Below are positions 50,641-58,523 of a stretch of DNA of 64,000 nt, piece after piece. The notes under the pieces are model-generated. The model was not told the origin of the DNA and made no database searches. It worked only from the letters and a program-made list of their open reading frames with translations. The position numbers and the translations under genes were made by a program. Source of the DNA: an uncultured Oscillospiraceae bacterium (GTDB lineage: Bacteria > Bacillota > Clostridia > Oscillospirales > Oscillospiraceae); the NCBI GenBank assembly GCA_910587645.1, contig CAJUNA010000006.1, positions 62,001 to 126,000 of the forward strand. The letters are read 5' to 3'. The stretch's first letter is position 1. The number at the start of each line of letters is the position of its first letter.

Positions 50641-51228
50641 TCAGTATTGGCGAACTACCGCCGTTACGCGGCCCAAAAGCTGCGCATCGTTGCCGTTGAT
50701 CGGCCGGTACGCTTCATTTTCCGGCAGCAGCCAAATTTCCCCGTCCTTCTTAGAGAGCCGCTTCACCGTGGCTTCGTCCCCCAATAGGGCCACCACAATT
50801 TCACCGTTTATTGCCGTAGGCTGGCGGTGAACCACCACCAGGTCGTCCGGCAGGATCCCCGCGTTCAGCATAGATTCCCCCCGCACCCGCAGGGCGAAAT
50901 ATTCATCCTCACGGCTGCCGCACTCAAAAGTGAGGTAGTCGTCGATGCACTCCTGGGCCAAAATCGGCGTACCCGCCGCCACATTTCCCAAAATGGGGAT
51001 TTTGTTCTTTTCCCGCTGTGCGGCCAGGACGATGGCGCGGCCCTTGAAATCCCCCTTTTCAATCAACCCCTGCTCTTGCAGGCGCTTGAGATGGAAATGG
51101 ACCGTGGACGGGGACTTAAGCCCCACGGCCTCGCAGATTTCCCGCACCGAGGGCGCATAGCCCTGCGCAGGGATGACCTGCTGCAAGTATTCGTAGATCC
51201 GTTCCGTCATATCGGTTTTCTTTGGCAT
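50641..51228 (-). CDS. lexA: SOS repressor LexA
   Basis: A 195-residue repressor that self-cleaves when RecA is active. The N-terminal winged helix-turn-helix (1-65) has GYAPSVREICEAVGLKSPST. The self-cleavage bond is Ala85-Gly86 in NVAAGTP, with the serine-lysine dyad Ser119 (GESML) and Lys156 (TVKRL). GGGAGG seven bases before ATG 51228 sets the start. Its own promoter overlaps a LexA-like box, and similar boxes lie before radC-uvrB and uvrA in this window. Confidence 0.96.
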   Translation of the reverse strand: MPKKTDMTERIYEYLQQVIPAQGYAPSVREICEAVGLKSPSTVHFHLKRLQEQGLIEKGDFKGRAIVLAAQREKNKIPILGNVAAGTPILAQECIDDYLTFECGSREDEYFALRVRGESMLNAGILPDDLVVVHRQPTAINGEIVVALLGDEATVKRLSKKDGEIWLLPENEAYRPINGNDAQLLGRVTAVVRQY

Positions 51229-51269
51229 AATCCATCCTCCCAATTGTTTCCACCGGGGTATTTGTGGAC

Positions 51270-51307
51270 AGTATATCATAGTTTTTTTATTTTCACAACA
51301 CCTGTTC
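51270..51307 (-). promoter_or_regulatory. lexA promoter with LexA box
   Basis: On the minus strand TTGTGA (51298-51293) and TATACT (51275-51270) are 17 bases apart. GAACAGGTGTTG (51307-51296) overlaps the -35 and matches GAAC-RNRY-GTTC except at the last base, fitting self-repression. Confidence 0.8.
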
Positions 51308-51343
51308 TTGTATTTCTGAAATATTTTTTCTTAGACATAGAGA

Positions 51344-51378
51344 CCAGGATTTGCCATCTCCTGGTTTACAAATCCTGG
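51344..51378. repeat. Inverted repeat between lexA and birA
   Basis: CCAGGATTTG (51344-51353) is the exact complement of CAAATCCTGG (51369-51378), 15 bases apart. The right arm overlaps the birA promoter. A GGTTTACAA motif (51363-51371), identical to the known BirA operator half-site, lies within it. Confidence 0.8.
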
Positions 51379-51393
51379 CGGGGATGGTATACT
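51365..51393 (+). promoter_or_regulatory. birA promoter
   Basis: TTTACA (51365-51370) and TATACT (51388-51393) are 17 bases apart, 45 bases before the birA start. Confidence 0.75.
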
Positions 51394-51438
51394 GCTGTCG
51401 TTCAAAGCTGCAAAGCAGCGGAAAAGCGGGGTGATGGA

Positions 51439-52431
51439 ATGAGTAAAGAAAAGGTTTACCGTCTGCTGCGCTCAGCCGGTGCGTCTTACGTTTCCGGCCA
51501 GGAACTCAGCCGTACGCTAGGTATCAGCAGGGCAGCGGTCTGGAAGGCGATCGACAGTCTCCGCCGGGACGGCTACACCGTAGACGCCCGCACGGGCCTG
51601 GGCTACCGGCTGGCCGCCGCGCCGGACGTGATGGCGGAGCGGGAGATTCGTAATTATTTCCCGCCGGGTCTGTACTGCCCAGACCTGCGGTGCCTGGAGG
51701 AGGTGGATTCTACTAACTCCTACTTGAAGCGGGAAGCCCTGTCCGGCGCCCCTCACGGCACGGTGGCTGTGGCTAACAGCCAGACTGCCGGACGCGGGCG
51801 CATGACACGTTCCTTCCAATCCCCGCCCGGCAAGGGGGTATATCTTTCAATCCTCCTGCGGCCCCAGCTCCCGCCAGGCGAACTGCTGGGAGTGACAGGC
51901 ATGACAGCCGTGGCGGTGTGCGCCGCTGTAGAGAAGGCTGCCGGGGTTCGTCCGCAGATTAAGTGGACTAATGACCTGGTGATGAATGGCAGGAAGCTAT
52001 GCGGCATCCTGACGGAAATGGCTGTGGAGAGCGAATCGGGGCTGACCCAGTTCTTAGTCATCGGCGCGGGGGTGAACGTCAGCCATACTGTGGAGGATTT
52101 TGGCCCGGAGGTGTCGGAAATGGCGACTTCTTTGGCTCAGGAGGGCTATTCCGTTTCCCGGCCCGCCCTGGCTGCCGCCATGATCGAGGAGTTTTTCCGG
52201 CTGGGCGAAGCCCTGGGGGGCGATCTTGGGCCGTGGGTAGACGCCTACCGCCGGGACTGCGTGACCCTGGGCAGGCCGGTGCGGCTGCTGTGGGCTGATG
52301 GGCAGACCCAGGCGGAAGCCCTGGATATCGACAGTCAGTTTGGTTTGACCGTCCGCATGCCGGATGGGGAAGTGAAGGTGGTGCGCACAGGGGAGGTCTC
52401 CGTAAGGGGGATGTATGGATATGTGGAGTGA
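51439..52431 (+). CDS. birA: Biotin operon repressor / biotin--[acetyl-CoA-carboxylase] ligase
   Basis: A 330-residue group II BirA. The N-terminal helix-turn-helix (1-60: YVSGQELSRTLGISRAAVWK) can repress biotin genes. The ligase domain has the biotinyl-AMP loop SQTAGRGRMTRSFQSPPGKG (quoted in part: TAGRGRMTR) and IKWTNDLVMNGRKLCGIL. The C-terminal SH3-like cap ends at GEVSVRGMYGY. The frame is open far upstream, but ATG 51439 gives the family start; its ribosome-binding site is weak (GGGG). It is divergent from lexA and five bases before the next gene. Confidence 0.94.
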   Translation: MSKEKVYRLLRSAGASYVSGQELSRTLGISRAAVWKAIDSLRRDGYTVDARTGLGYRLAAAPDVMAEREIRNYFPPGLYCPDLRCLEEVDSTNSYLKREALSGAPHGTVAVANSQTAGRGRMTRSFQSPPGKGVYLSILLRPQLPPGELLGVTGMTAVAVCAAVEKAAGVRPQIKWTNDLVMNGRKLCGILTEMAVESESGLTQFLVIGAGVNVSHTVEDFGPEVSEMATSLAQEGYSVSRPALAAAMIEEFFRLGEALGGDLGPWVDAYRRDCVTLGRPVRLLWADGQTQAEALDIDSQFGLTVRMPDGEVKVVRTGEVSVRGMYGYVE

Positions 52432-52436
52432 AGATA

Positions 52437-53555
52437 ATGAAAATCAGAGCGTATAATAAAACCTATCACGCCTACCATGGTAAACGGCCGTGGAAAAAGT
52501 GGCTTCTTGCCGCGTTGGCGGTTCTTGTGGTTCTGGTACTGCTGGGGGCGCTGGTGGGATGGCTGATGTTCCGGCGGGAGCTATCCATCACGGGGACGAT
52601 ACGGAAGCTGGACGTTCCCTCTCCCGCCTATTTCATGGAAGTGAAGGGAGATTACTATTTTGAGGAGTTTCTCGCTTCCGGCGGCGGATCTTGCGATGCT
52701 GAGGTCAGCGGGTTCCTATCCCGAAAAATTTCCAAAGGCTTCTATCAGGCTCCGGTGGGGGAATACCGGGAGGGATGCAGCGTCCTGAGCGCCATGTCCG
52801 GGGAGGGCGATCACCTTTGGGGCCGGAATTATGACTGGAGCGCGTCTGTGCCTATCATCGTGCGGCATATTCCGGAGGAGGGGTATCCCTCTCTGTCTAC
52901 CTGTGATTTCCGGCATATCACGCTGAACGCAAAAACAACGCCGGAGGGAATGGCGGACAAAATAATGGCGATTGCCGCCCTTTACGTTCCTATGGACGGG
53001 GTGAACAGCGCGGGGCTGTGCGTGGCGGATTTGCAGGTCAATGAGGGCGGCATGCCCGACCCGGACACAGATAAGCCGGACTTGACTGTCACCACCGCCA
53101 TCCGGCTGCTTCTGAACAAGGCGGCCACGGTGGACGAAGCCCTGGCGTTGCTGGCGCAGTACGATATCCACCCCTCCGGCGGCATCAGCCACCATCTGGC
53201 GGTTTCCGATGTGTCCGGGAAATCCGTTGCTGTGGAATTTACAGAGGACGGCTTTACTGCCGTGGATACGGCGGTTGTGACCAACTTCAATCTTGCCAAC
53301 GGCGACCCCTCCGCTGGGGGAGAGAGCGCGGAGACGCGGTACAATGCCCTTATGGGCTTCTTCCTGGACAGCCAGGCCGCCACGGCGAAGCGCGTCAAGG
53401 CCGCCATGTCCCATGTGGTGCAGGACGATGCGGACGGCGCTACCCAGTGGACCGTGGTTTACGACCAAAGCGTCCCCTTTGTGACCTGGTATTTCCAAGG
53501 CGATTTTTCCAACGGCGTCACGCTGCCCATCCTGCCGGACAGCCACAGCCGCTAA
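52437..53555 (+). CDS. Membrane-anchored linear amide C-N hydrolase (choloylglycine hydrolase-like)
   Basis: A 372-residue protein with one N-terminal membrane helix (22-45, WLLAALAVLVVLVLLGALVGW) after a basic cytoplasmic tail, so the rest faces outside. The catalytic domain is of the Ntn-hydrolase class: Cys114 in EGCSVLSAMSG, then HLWGRNYDWS and NSAGLCVADLQVNEG, as in bile-salt hydrolases and penicillin acylase relatives. Active Ntn enzymes expose Cys by cleaving off preceding residues, which here would cut the Gly-Cys bond and free the domain from its anchor. GGAG before ATG 52437 is preferred over GTG 52428. The substrate is unknown; calling it a bile-salt hydrolase would go too far. Confidence 0.75.
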   Translation: MKIRAYNKTYHAYHGKRPWKKWLLAALAVLVVLVLLGALVGWLMFRRELSITGTIRKLDVPSPAYFMEVKGDYYFEEFLASGGGSCDAEVSGFLSRKISKGFYQAPVGEYREGCSVLSAMSGEGDHLWGRNYDWSASVPIIVRHIPEEGYPSLSTCDFRHITLNAKTTPEGMADKIMAIAALYVPMDGVNSAGLCVADLQVNEGGMPDPDTDKPDLTVTTAIRLLLNKAATVDEALALLAQYDIHPSGGISHHLAVSDVSGKSVAVEFTEDGFTAVDTAVVTNFNLANGDPSAGGESAETRYNALMGFFLDSQAATAKRVKAAMSHVVQDDADGATQWTVVYDQSVPFVTWYFQGDFSNGVTLPILPDSHSR

Positions 53556-53574
53556 TTGTTGAAAGGAGAATGTT

Positions 53575-54117
53575 ATGAGCATCTATCCCGATTTATTTCT
53601 CACCTTTGCCAAGGTGGGTGTTATGACCTTCGGCGGCGGCTACGCCATGCTGCCTATCCTTCAGCGGGAGGTGGTCGACAACAAGGGCTGGGCCACGGAG
53701 GAGGAACTGATGGATTATTTCGCCATCGGCCAGTGCACCCCCGGCGTCATTGCCGTCAATACCGCCACATTTATCGGCCAGAAACGGAAGGGGATCATGG
53801 GGGGCATCTGTGCCACGCTGGGCGTAGTGTTCCCTTCTCTAATCATTATCTCCCTTTTGGCGGGCGTGATCACCGCCTTTTCCCATCTGGCGTGGGTGAA
53901 CCACGCTTTCGGCGGAATCCGCGTGTGTGTGTGCATCCTGATCCTCAACGCGGTGGTCAAGCTGCTGAAAAAATCTGTGATTGACGCGCCTACGGCTGTG
54001 TTGTTTGCTGTGGTGGCGCTCTGCGCTTACTTTACGTCTCTCAGCCCGGTTTGGTTTGTGCTGGCTGCGGCTGCGGCTGGAATCATTCTGAAGAATATGG
54101 GGGTGAAGAAGGTATGA
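53575..54117 (+). CDS. Chromate transporter family protein, first half
   Basis: A 180-residue CHR-domain membrane protein (MTFGGGYAMLPILQREVV, IGQCTPGVIAVNTATFIGQK, and four to five helices). Short CHR proteins work as pairs in opposite orientation. The next gene is its partner, and the two overlap (ATGA). GAAAGGAG precedes ATG. Chromate export is the named activity of the family; the natural substrate in gut anaerobes is unclear, and sulfate or another anion is possible. Confidence 0.88.
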   Translation: MSIYPDLFLTFAKVGVMTFGGGYAMLPILQREVVDNKGWATEEELMDYFAIGQCTPGVIAVNTATFIGQKRKGIMGGICATLGVVFPSLIIISLLAGVITAFSHLAWVNHAFGGIRVCVCILILNAVVKLLKKSVIDAPTAVLFAVVALCAYFTSLSPVWFVLAAAAAGIILKNMGVKKV

Positions 54118-54737
54118 CGAGTATACTTTCTGTGCGGATCATGCTGTTTTTGCGGCTGTTTTATGAATTTTTCAAGACAGGCCTGTTCGCTGTAGGCGGC
54201 GGCATGGCAACAATTCCCTTCCTCTACAACATGGCGGACAACACCGGCTGGTTTACCCGCATGGATGTGGACAATATGATTGCGGTGGGCGAATCCACAC
54301 CCGGCCCTATCGGCGTGAACATGGCGACCTATGTAGGCTATATCACCGGCGCGAATGAGGGCGGACTGCCCTTTGCCATCCTGGGGGCGGTCGTGGCCAC
54401 TTTGGGACTGGTCACCCCATCTGTTATTGTGATTCTGATTATCGCGTCCTTCCTCAAGAGCTTCCGGAATAACCGCTACGTGGAGAGCGCGTTCTACGGC
54501 CTGCGGCCCGCGTCCACCGGACTGATTGCTGCGGCAGGATTGTCGGTGATCGTTTCCAACCTGTTTTTCGCGGAAACCCTGGCAGAGGGATTTTCCATGG
54601 CGTTCTTCAATTGGAAAGGGATCGTACTGGCCGCTGTGCTGTGGGTGTTGACCAACAAGGTCAAACAGACGAAAAAGCTCCACCCCATTATCTTTATCGG
54701 CGCGTCCGCCGTGGTGGGGATCGTGCTGGGAATGTGA
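54114..54737 (+). CDS. Chromate transporter family protein, second half
   Basis: A 207-residue CHR-domain protein with the same motifs in paired form (TGLFAVGGGMATIPFLYNM, VGESTPGPIGVNMATYVGY). Its ATG overlaps the stop of the preceding CHR gene, so the two are translated together and probably form a heterodimer equal to one long ChrA. The last gene clearly belonging to the birA-hydrolase-chr run. Confidence 0.88.
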   Translation: MTSILSVRIMLFLRLFYEFFKTGLFAVGGGMATIPFLYNMADNTGWFTRMDVDNMIAVGESTPGPIGVNMATYVGYITGANEGGLPFAILGAVVATLGLVTPSVIVILIIASFLKSFRNNRYVESAFYGLRPASTGLIAAAGLSVIVSNLFFAETLAEGFSMAFFNWKGIVLAAVLWVLTNKVKQTKKLHPIIFIGASAVVGIVLGM

Positions 54738-54766
54738 TCTCCGGGGAACAGGGGGAAAATGACAGA

Positions 54767-54931
54767 ATGGATTCTTCCCGCCAACTCTCCCTTGCCGCCC
54801 TGCGGGAAAATGGCTACAGGGGAAGCATGCAGGGGCCAAGTCAGGTTTCCAGCTATCCGGGGCTGGCCCGGTATCTGCATGGGGTTGTGAGAGCCCAGAA
54901 TTCCGAAACAGGGGTTAAAAAGAACCAATAA
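54767..54931 (+). CDS. Possible small protein of 54 residues
   Basis: A short frame beginning MDSSRQLSLAALRENGYRG and ending TGVKKNQ, 29 bases after the chromate transporter gene. A GGGGG run lies 11 bases before the ATG, a poor spacing. No known domain. It may be a real small soluble protein or chance; the gap has no other gene. Confidence 0.25.
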   Translation: MDSSRQLSLAALRENGYRGSMQGPSQVSSYPGLARYLHGVVRAQNSETGVKKNQ

Positions 54932-54939
54932 AACAAATA

Positions 54940-54984
54940 AAAAGTCCCGGCGGCGATTCATACGAATTCCCGCCGGGGACTTTT
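54940..54984. terminator. Bidirectional terminator between the chr genes and ylbJ
   Basis: AAAAGTCCCGGCGG pairs with CCGCCGGGGACTTTT (one bulge) around a 16-base loop, with A and T runs at both ends, between convergent genes. Confidence 0.88.
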
Positions 54985-55883
54985 TACAGCAGCATCCACG
55001 CCCCAGCCGCTAATATTGCCGACAGTGCCGCCTGCACCGCTTTCCCGGCCCAGTGCCAGCGGAAAGACAGCCCTGCCGGGGCAGTAAGGGACAAGGCCTG
55101 GCAGTGAACCGACAGCCCGCCCCATCCCACAATGGCGGCGGCGGCGAGGAAACCGGCCTTTCCAGGCGTCAGCGCGGCAACGCCAGAAACCATCTCCAGC
55201 ACCCCCAGCAGTGGCAGGGGCATCTGCGCCGGGGGCAGCGCGGCCAGGACCCGGAACAGCACCACAAAGGCGCAGATGTTGAGCATAGACCCCGCCGCGC
55301 CGGAGACAGAGGAGGTCAAGGCTTGTGGAAACGGTATGGGTTTCTTGGAGAGCCTTCTGCCTGAGTAGGCCGGTTCCCGGCTGCTAACTGTCCGGCAGAG
55401 GATAGCTCCTGTCAACACCGCCGATAGGGCGTGGACGGCGAACAGCACCGCTCCCGTCCGCAGGTCTCCCAATATGCCCGCGCCTACGTAGCCCAGCAGG
55501 AACGCGGGGCCGCAGTTGTCGCAGAAGCCCAGCAGCAGTTCCGCTTCCTGGCGGGAGATCCTGCCCTGTTCATACAGGCTGGCGGCGGTTTTCGCGCCGC
55601 TGGGATAGCCGCCCAGCAGGCCCGCCAGCAGCGGCAGGGCGCAGATCCCACGCATCCGGAACAGCGGCTTCATCAGCGGCCCACAGATGCTTTGCAGCGA
55701 TTCCGCCAGCCCTAGCTGGAGCAGGAGGGAGATTACGGCAAAAAATGGGAACAAGGACGGGATCACTGTCCCGGCGCACAGCCCCAGCCCGTCCCGTACA
55801 GCGGCCGCCGCTTCCTGGGGCCGCAGCAGCAGGAGGGCTGCCACCCCCAGGACTGCTGCCGCAGGCAGAAATTTTTTCATCAC
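54984..55883 (-). CDS. ylbJ: Sporulation integral membrane protein YlbJ (SpoVV-like)
   Basis: A 299-residue membrane protein with about eight helices and Gate/nucleoside-recognition motifs (CAGTVIPSLFPFFAVISLLL, LLGGYPSGAKTAASLYEQG, LLGFCDNCGPAFLLGYVG). In Bacillus subtilis YlbJ (SpoVV) carries dipicolinic acid across the outer forespore membrane. It fits with the spoVA and spoIIA genes nearby. GTGGTGA lies six bases before the ATG; the second ATG is equally possible. It is transcribed toward the chr genes and ends at the shared terminator. Confidence 0.85.
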   Translation of the reverse strand: MMKKFLPAAAVLGVAALLLLRPQEAAAAVRDGLGLCAGTVIPSLFPFFAVISLLLQLGLAESLQSICGPLMKPLFRMRGICALPLLAGLLGGYPSGAKTAASLYEQGRISRQEAELLLGFCDNCGPAFLLGYVGAGILGDLRTGAVLFAVHALSAVLTGAILCRTVSSREPAYSGRRLSKKPIPFPQALTSSVSGAAGSMLNICAFVVLFRVLAALPPAQMPLPLLGVLEMVSGVAALTPGKAGFLAAAAIVGWGGLSVHCQALSLTAPAGLSFRWHWAGKAVQAALSAILAAGAWMLL

Positions 55884-55987
55884 ACATCACCACTAAAGGA
55901 TATGCGGGAGGAGGACAGGGCATGCCCCGTCCTTTTTGGGAGCGGAAAAATGCCGGGGATCTGGCTGGCGAAAATGAAAATTACCCG

Positions 55988-56016
55988 TTGACCCAGCCGC
56001 CGAAGGATAGTAAAAT
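55988..56016 (+). promoter_or_regulatory. Promoter of pcrA-polC
   Basis: TTGACC (55988-55993) and TAAAAT (56011-56016) are 17 bases apart, 41 bases before the pcrA start. No LexA-like box was seen here. Confidence 0.75.
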
Positions 56017-56057
56017 AAGAAAGTGAGAATTTTAGGAAAGAGAGACGAAAATACCCC

Positions 56058-58493
56058 ATGACCAATGATTTCAACCAACGGTACGCCGCCGCCCGCAGGG
56101 CGGTCATTGCCCGCCGGTACCACCGGATGAACCCCCGCCAGCGGGACGCTGTGCTGGCCACCGAAGGCCCGCTGCTGCTGCTGGCCGGCGCGGGCAGCGG
56201 GAAAACCACCGTGCTGATCAACCGGGTGGACAATCTTCTGACTTTTGGCCGGGGGGCGGATACGGAGGAGGTTCCCGGCTGGGCGTCCGAGAAGGATCTG
56301 GCTTTTTTAGAGGGCTTTCCGGAAGAGCCGTCCCCGGAGGACTGGCAGGAAGCGGCGCGGCTGTGCGCTGTGGAGCCAGCGGTTCCCTGGTCCGTCATTG
56401 CCATCACCTTTACCAATAAGGCCGCTGGGGAATTGAAGGAGCGCCTGGAACGGATGTGCGGCCCGGCGTCCCGGGACATCTGGGCGGCGACTTTCCACTC
56501 CGCCTGCATCCGGATCCTCCGGCGGGACGTAGAGCGGCTGGGGGCTGGGTTTGACAGCAATTTCACCATTTATGACACCGATGACAGCAAGCGGGTTATC
56601 AAGGATGTGCTCAAGGCCCTGAGCCTGGACGAAAAGGAGTTCCAGCCCCGCTCCGTGCTCTCCATCATTTCCAACGCCAAGGATAAGGACTGGTCTCCCG
56701 AGCAGTTCGCCCAGGAAACACGCACCTCCCACGATTGGCGGATGCCCCGGATTGCGGAGATCTATACTGGCTACCAGCGCCGCCTGCGGGAAGCCAACGC
56801 CATGGACTTTGATGACATCATCCTCCACACGGTTCATCTGCTGCAAAAGGATCCAGAGGTGCGGGGGTATTACCAGCGGAAATTCCGCTATGTCCTCATC
56901 GACGAGTACCAGGACACCAACCATTTGCAATACCTGCTGGCCCGCCTGCTGGCGGGAGGGTACGAAAATATCTGCGTGGTGGGGGATGACGACCAGTCCA
57001 TCTACCGGTTCCGGGGGGCAAACATTGAGAATATCCTCAGCTTTGAGAAGCAGTACGCTGCCTGCCGCACCATCCGCTTGGAGCAGAACTACCGGTCCAC
57101 CCAGAATATCCTGGACGCGGCTAACGCGGTGATCAAGAACAACGCCGGGCGCAAGGGCAAGACCCTCTGGACCCAGTCCGGGCCAGGGGATAAGGTGCAG
57201 GTCAAGACCGTATTCAGCGAAACCGATGAGGCCAACTATATTGCCGGAAAAATGCTGGAGAGCCGCGCCCGGGGGGAGGACTGGCGGGACAATGCTGTGC
57301 TCTACCGGATGAACGCCCAGTCCAACGCCCTGGAAATGGCCCTCAAGCGCAACGGAATCCCCTACAAGGTCTACGGCGGCATGAAGTTCTTCGACCGGGC
57401 GGAGGTGAAGGACATGCTGGCCTACCTCTGCGTCATCAACAACCCTATGGATGACCTGCGGCTGCGGCGGATCGTCAATGTCCCCGCCAGGGGCATTGGC
57501 GGAACCACCATGGACCGGGCGGCCCAGCTTGCCGCGGAGGAGGGGGTCAGCCTGTGGGAAATCCTTACCCACGCAGACCAGTATCCCAACCTCAAAACCG
57601 CCGCTGTCAAGCTGTTGGCCTTTACTACTGTAATCTCGGAGCTGCGGGGGCTGGAGGAAACGCTGGCCCTGCCGGAACTGTACGATGAGGTATGCGAAAA
57701 GAGCCGGTATGTGAAGGTGCTGGAGGAGAAAAACGACATGGAGAGCCGGGGGCGGATTGAGAATGTGCAGGAGCTCCGCTCCAGCATTCTAGGCTTTTTG
57801 GAGAACAGCCCCGATGATTCCTCCCTGGCGGGTTTTCTGGACAGCGTGGCGCTGTATACGGATCTGGATGACGCGGGGGACAACGGCGACTGCGTGTCCC
57901 TGATGACCATGCACAGCGCCAAGGGCCTGGAATTTCCCAACGTATATGTGGTCGGTATGGATGAGGGGGTATTCCCCGGCATCCGGGCCGCAGGCGAGGA
58001 GGAGGAAATGGAGGAGGAGCGCCGCCTGTGCTACGTGGCCATGACCCGGGCGCGGGAGCGGCTGACCATGACCACCGCCCGCCAGCGGATGCTCTATGGC
58101 CGCACCAGCAGCAACACACCCTCCCGGTTCCTGGAGGAGCTGCCCGAGGGGCCGGTGGACTGGCAGAGCAAGCAGGAGCCAAGGGCGCACTGGAACGGGG
58201 AGGAGGGCGTTGCTGCCTCTTCAGGCGGAGCCCGCAGCCAGCCATATTCCCGTCCCACCCGCCAGCCCCGTCCGCTGCGGGACACCGGTTTCACCGTGCC
58301 CAGCGCGGCTCCATCCGCCGGATTGCTGGAGCTGGAAAAAGGGGACACCATTGCGCACCGCACTTTTGGCAAAGGGATGGTGCTGTCTGTCCGCCCTATG
58401 GGGAACGATGCGCTGATCGAGGTGGCCTTTGACGGCACCGGGACAAAAAAACTGATGCTCAAGGTAGCCGGGCAGCATATTACGAAGCTTTGA
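56058..58493 (+). CDS. pcrA: ATP-dependent DNA helicase PcrA/UvrD
   Basis: An 811-residue superfamily 1 3'-5' helicase used in repair, replication restart and rolling-circle replication. Motifs in order: RMNPRQRDAVLATEG (Q motif), AGAGSGKTTVLINRV, ITFTNKAAGELKERL, IDEYQDTNHLQYLLARLL, GDDDQSIYRFRGA, LEQNYRSTQNILDAAN, MTMHSAKGLEFPNVYVVG and YVAMTRARERL. Between motifs I and Ia it has about 45 extra residues (GRGADTEEVPGWASEKD...). The C-terminal tail (HRTFGKGMVLSV) resembles the Tudor-like domain that touches RNA polymerase. polC follows 30 bases later. Confidence 0.95.
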   Translation: MTNDFNQRYAAARRAVIARRYHRMNPRQRDAVLATEGPLLLLAGAGSGKTTVLINRVDNLLTFGRGADTEEVPGWASEKDLAFLEGFPEEPSPEDWQEAARLCAVEPAVPWSVIAITFTNKAAGELKERLERMCGPASRDIWAATFHSACIRILRRDVERLGAGFDSNFTIYDTDDSKRVIKDVLKALSLDEKEFQPRSVLSIISNAKDKDWSPEQFAQETRTSHDWRMPRIAEIYTGYQRRLREANAMDFDDIILHTVHLLQKDPEVRGYYQRKFRYVLIDEYQDTNHLQYLLARLLAGGYENICVVGDDDQSIYRFRGANIENILSFEKQYAACRTIRLEQNYRSTQNILDAANAVIKNNAGRKGKTLWTQSGPGDKVQVKTVFSETDEANYIAGKMLESRARGEDWRDNAVLYRMNAQSNALEMALKRNGIPYKVYGGMKFFDRAEVKDMLAYLCVINNPMDDLRLRRIVNVPARGIGGTTMDRAAQLAAEEGVSLWEILTHADQYPNLKTAAVKLLAFTTVISELRGLEETLALPELYDEVCEKSRYVKVLEEKNDMESRGRIENVQELRSSILGFLENSPDDSSLAGFLDSVALYTDLDDAGDNGDCVSLMTMHSAKGLEFPNVYVVGMDEGVFPGIRAAGEEEEMEEERRLCYVAMTRARERLTMTTARQRMLYGRTSSNTPSRFLEELPEGPVDWQSKQEPRAHWNGEEGVAASSGGARSQPYSRPTRQPRPLRDTGFTVPSAAPSAGLLELEKGDTIAHRTFGKGMVLSVRPMGNDALIEVAFDGTGTKKLMLKVAGQHITKL

Positions 58494-58523
58494 ACGTTGT
58501 TTACATAAGAAGGAAGGTTGACC

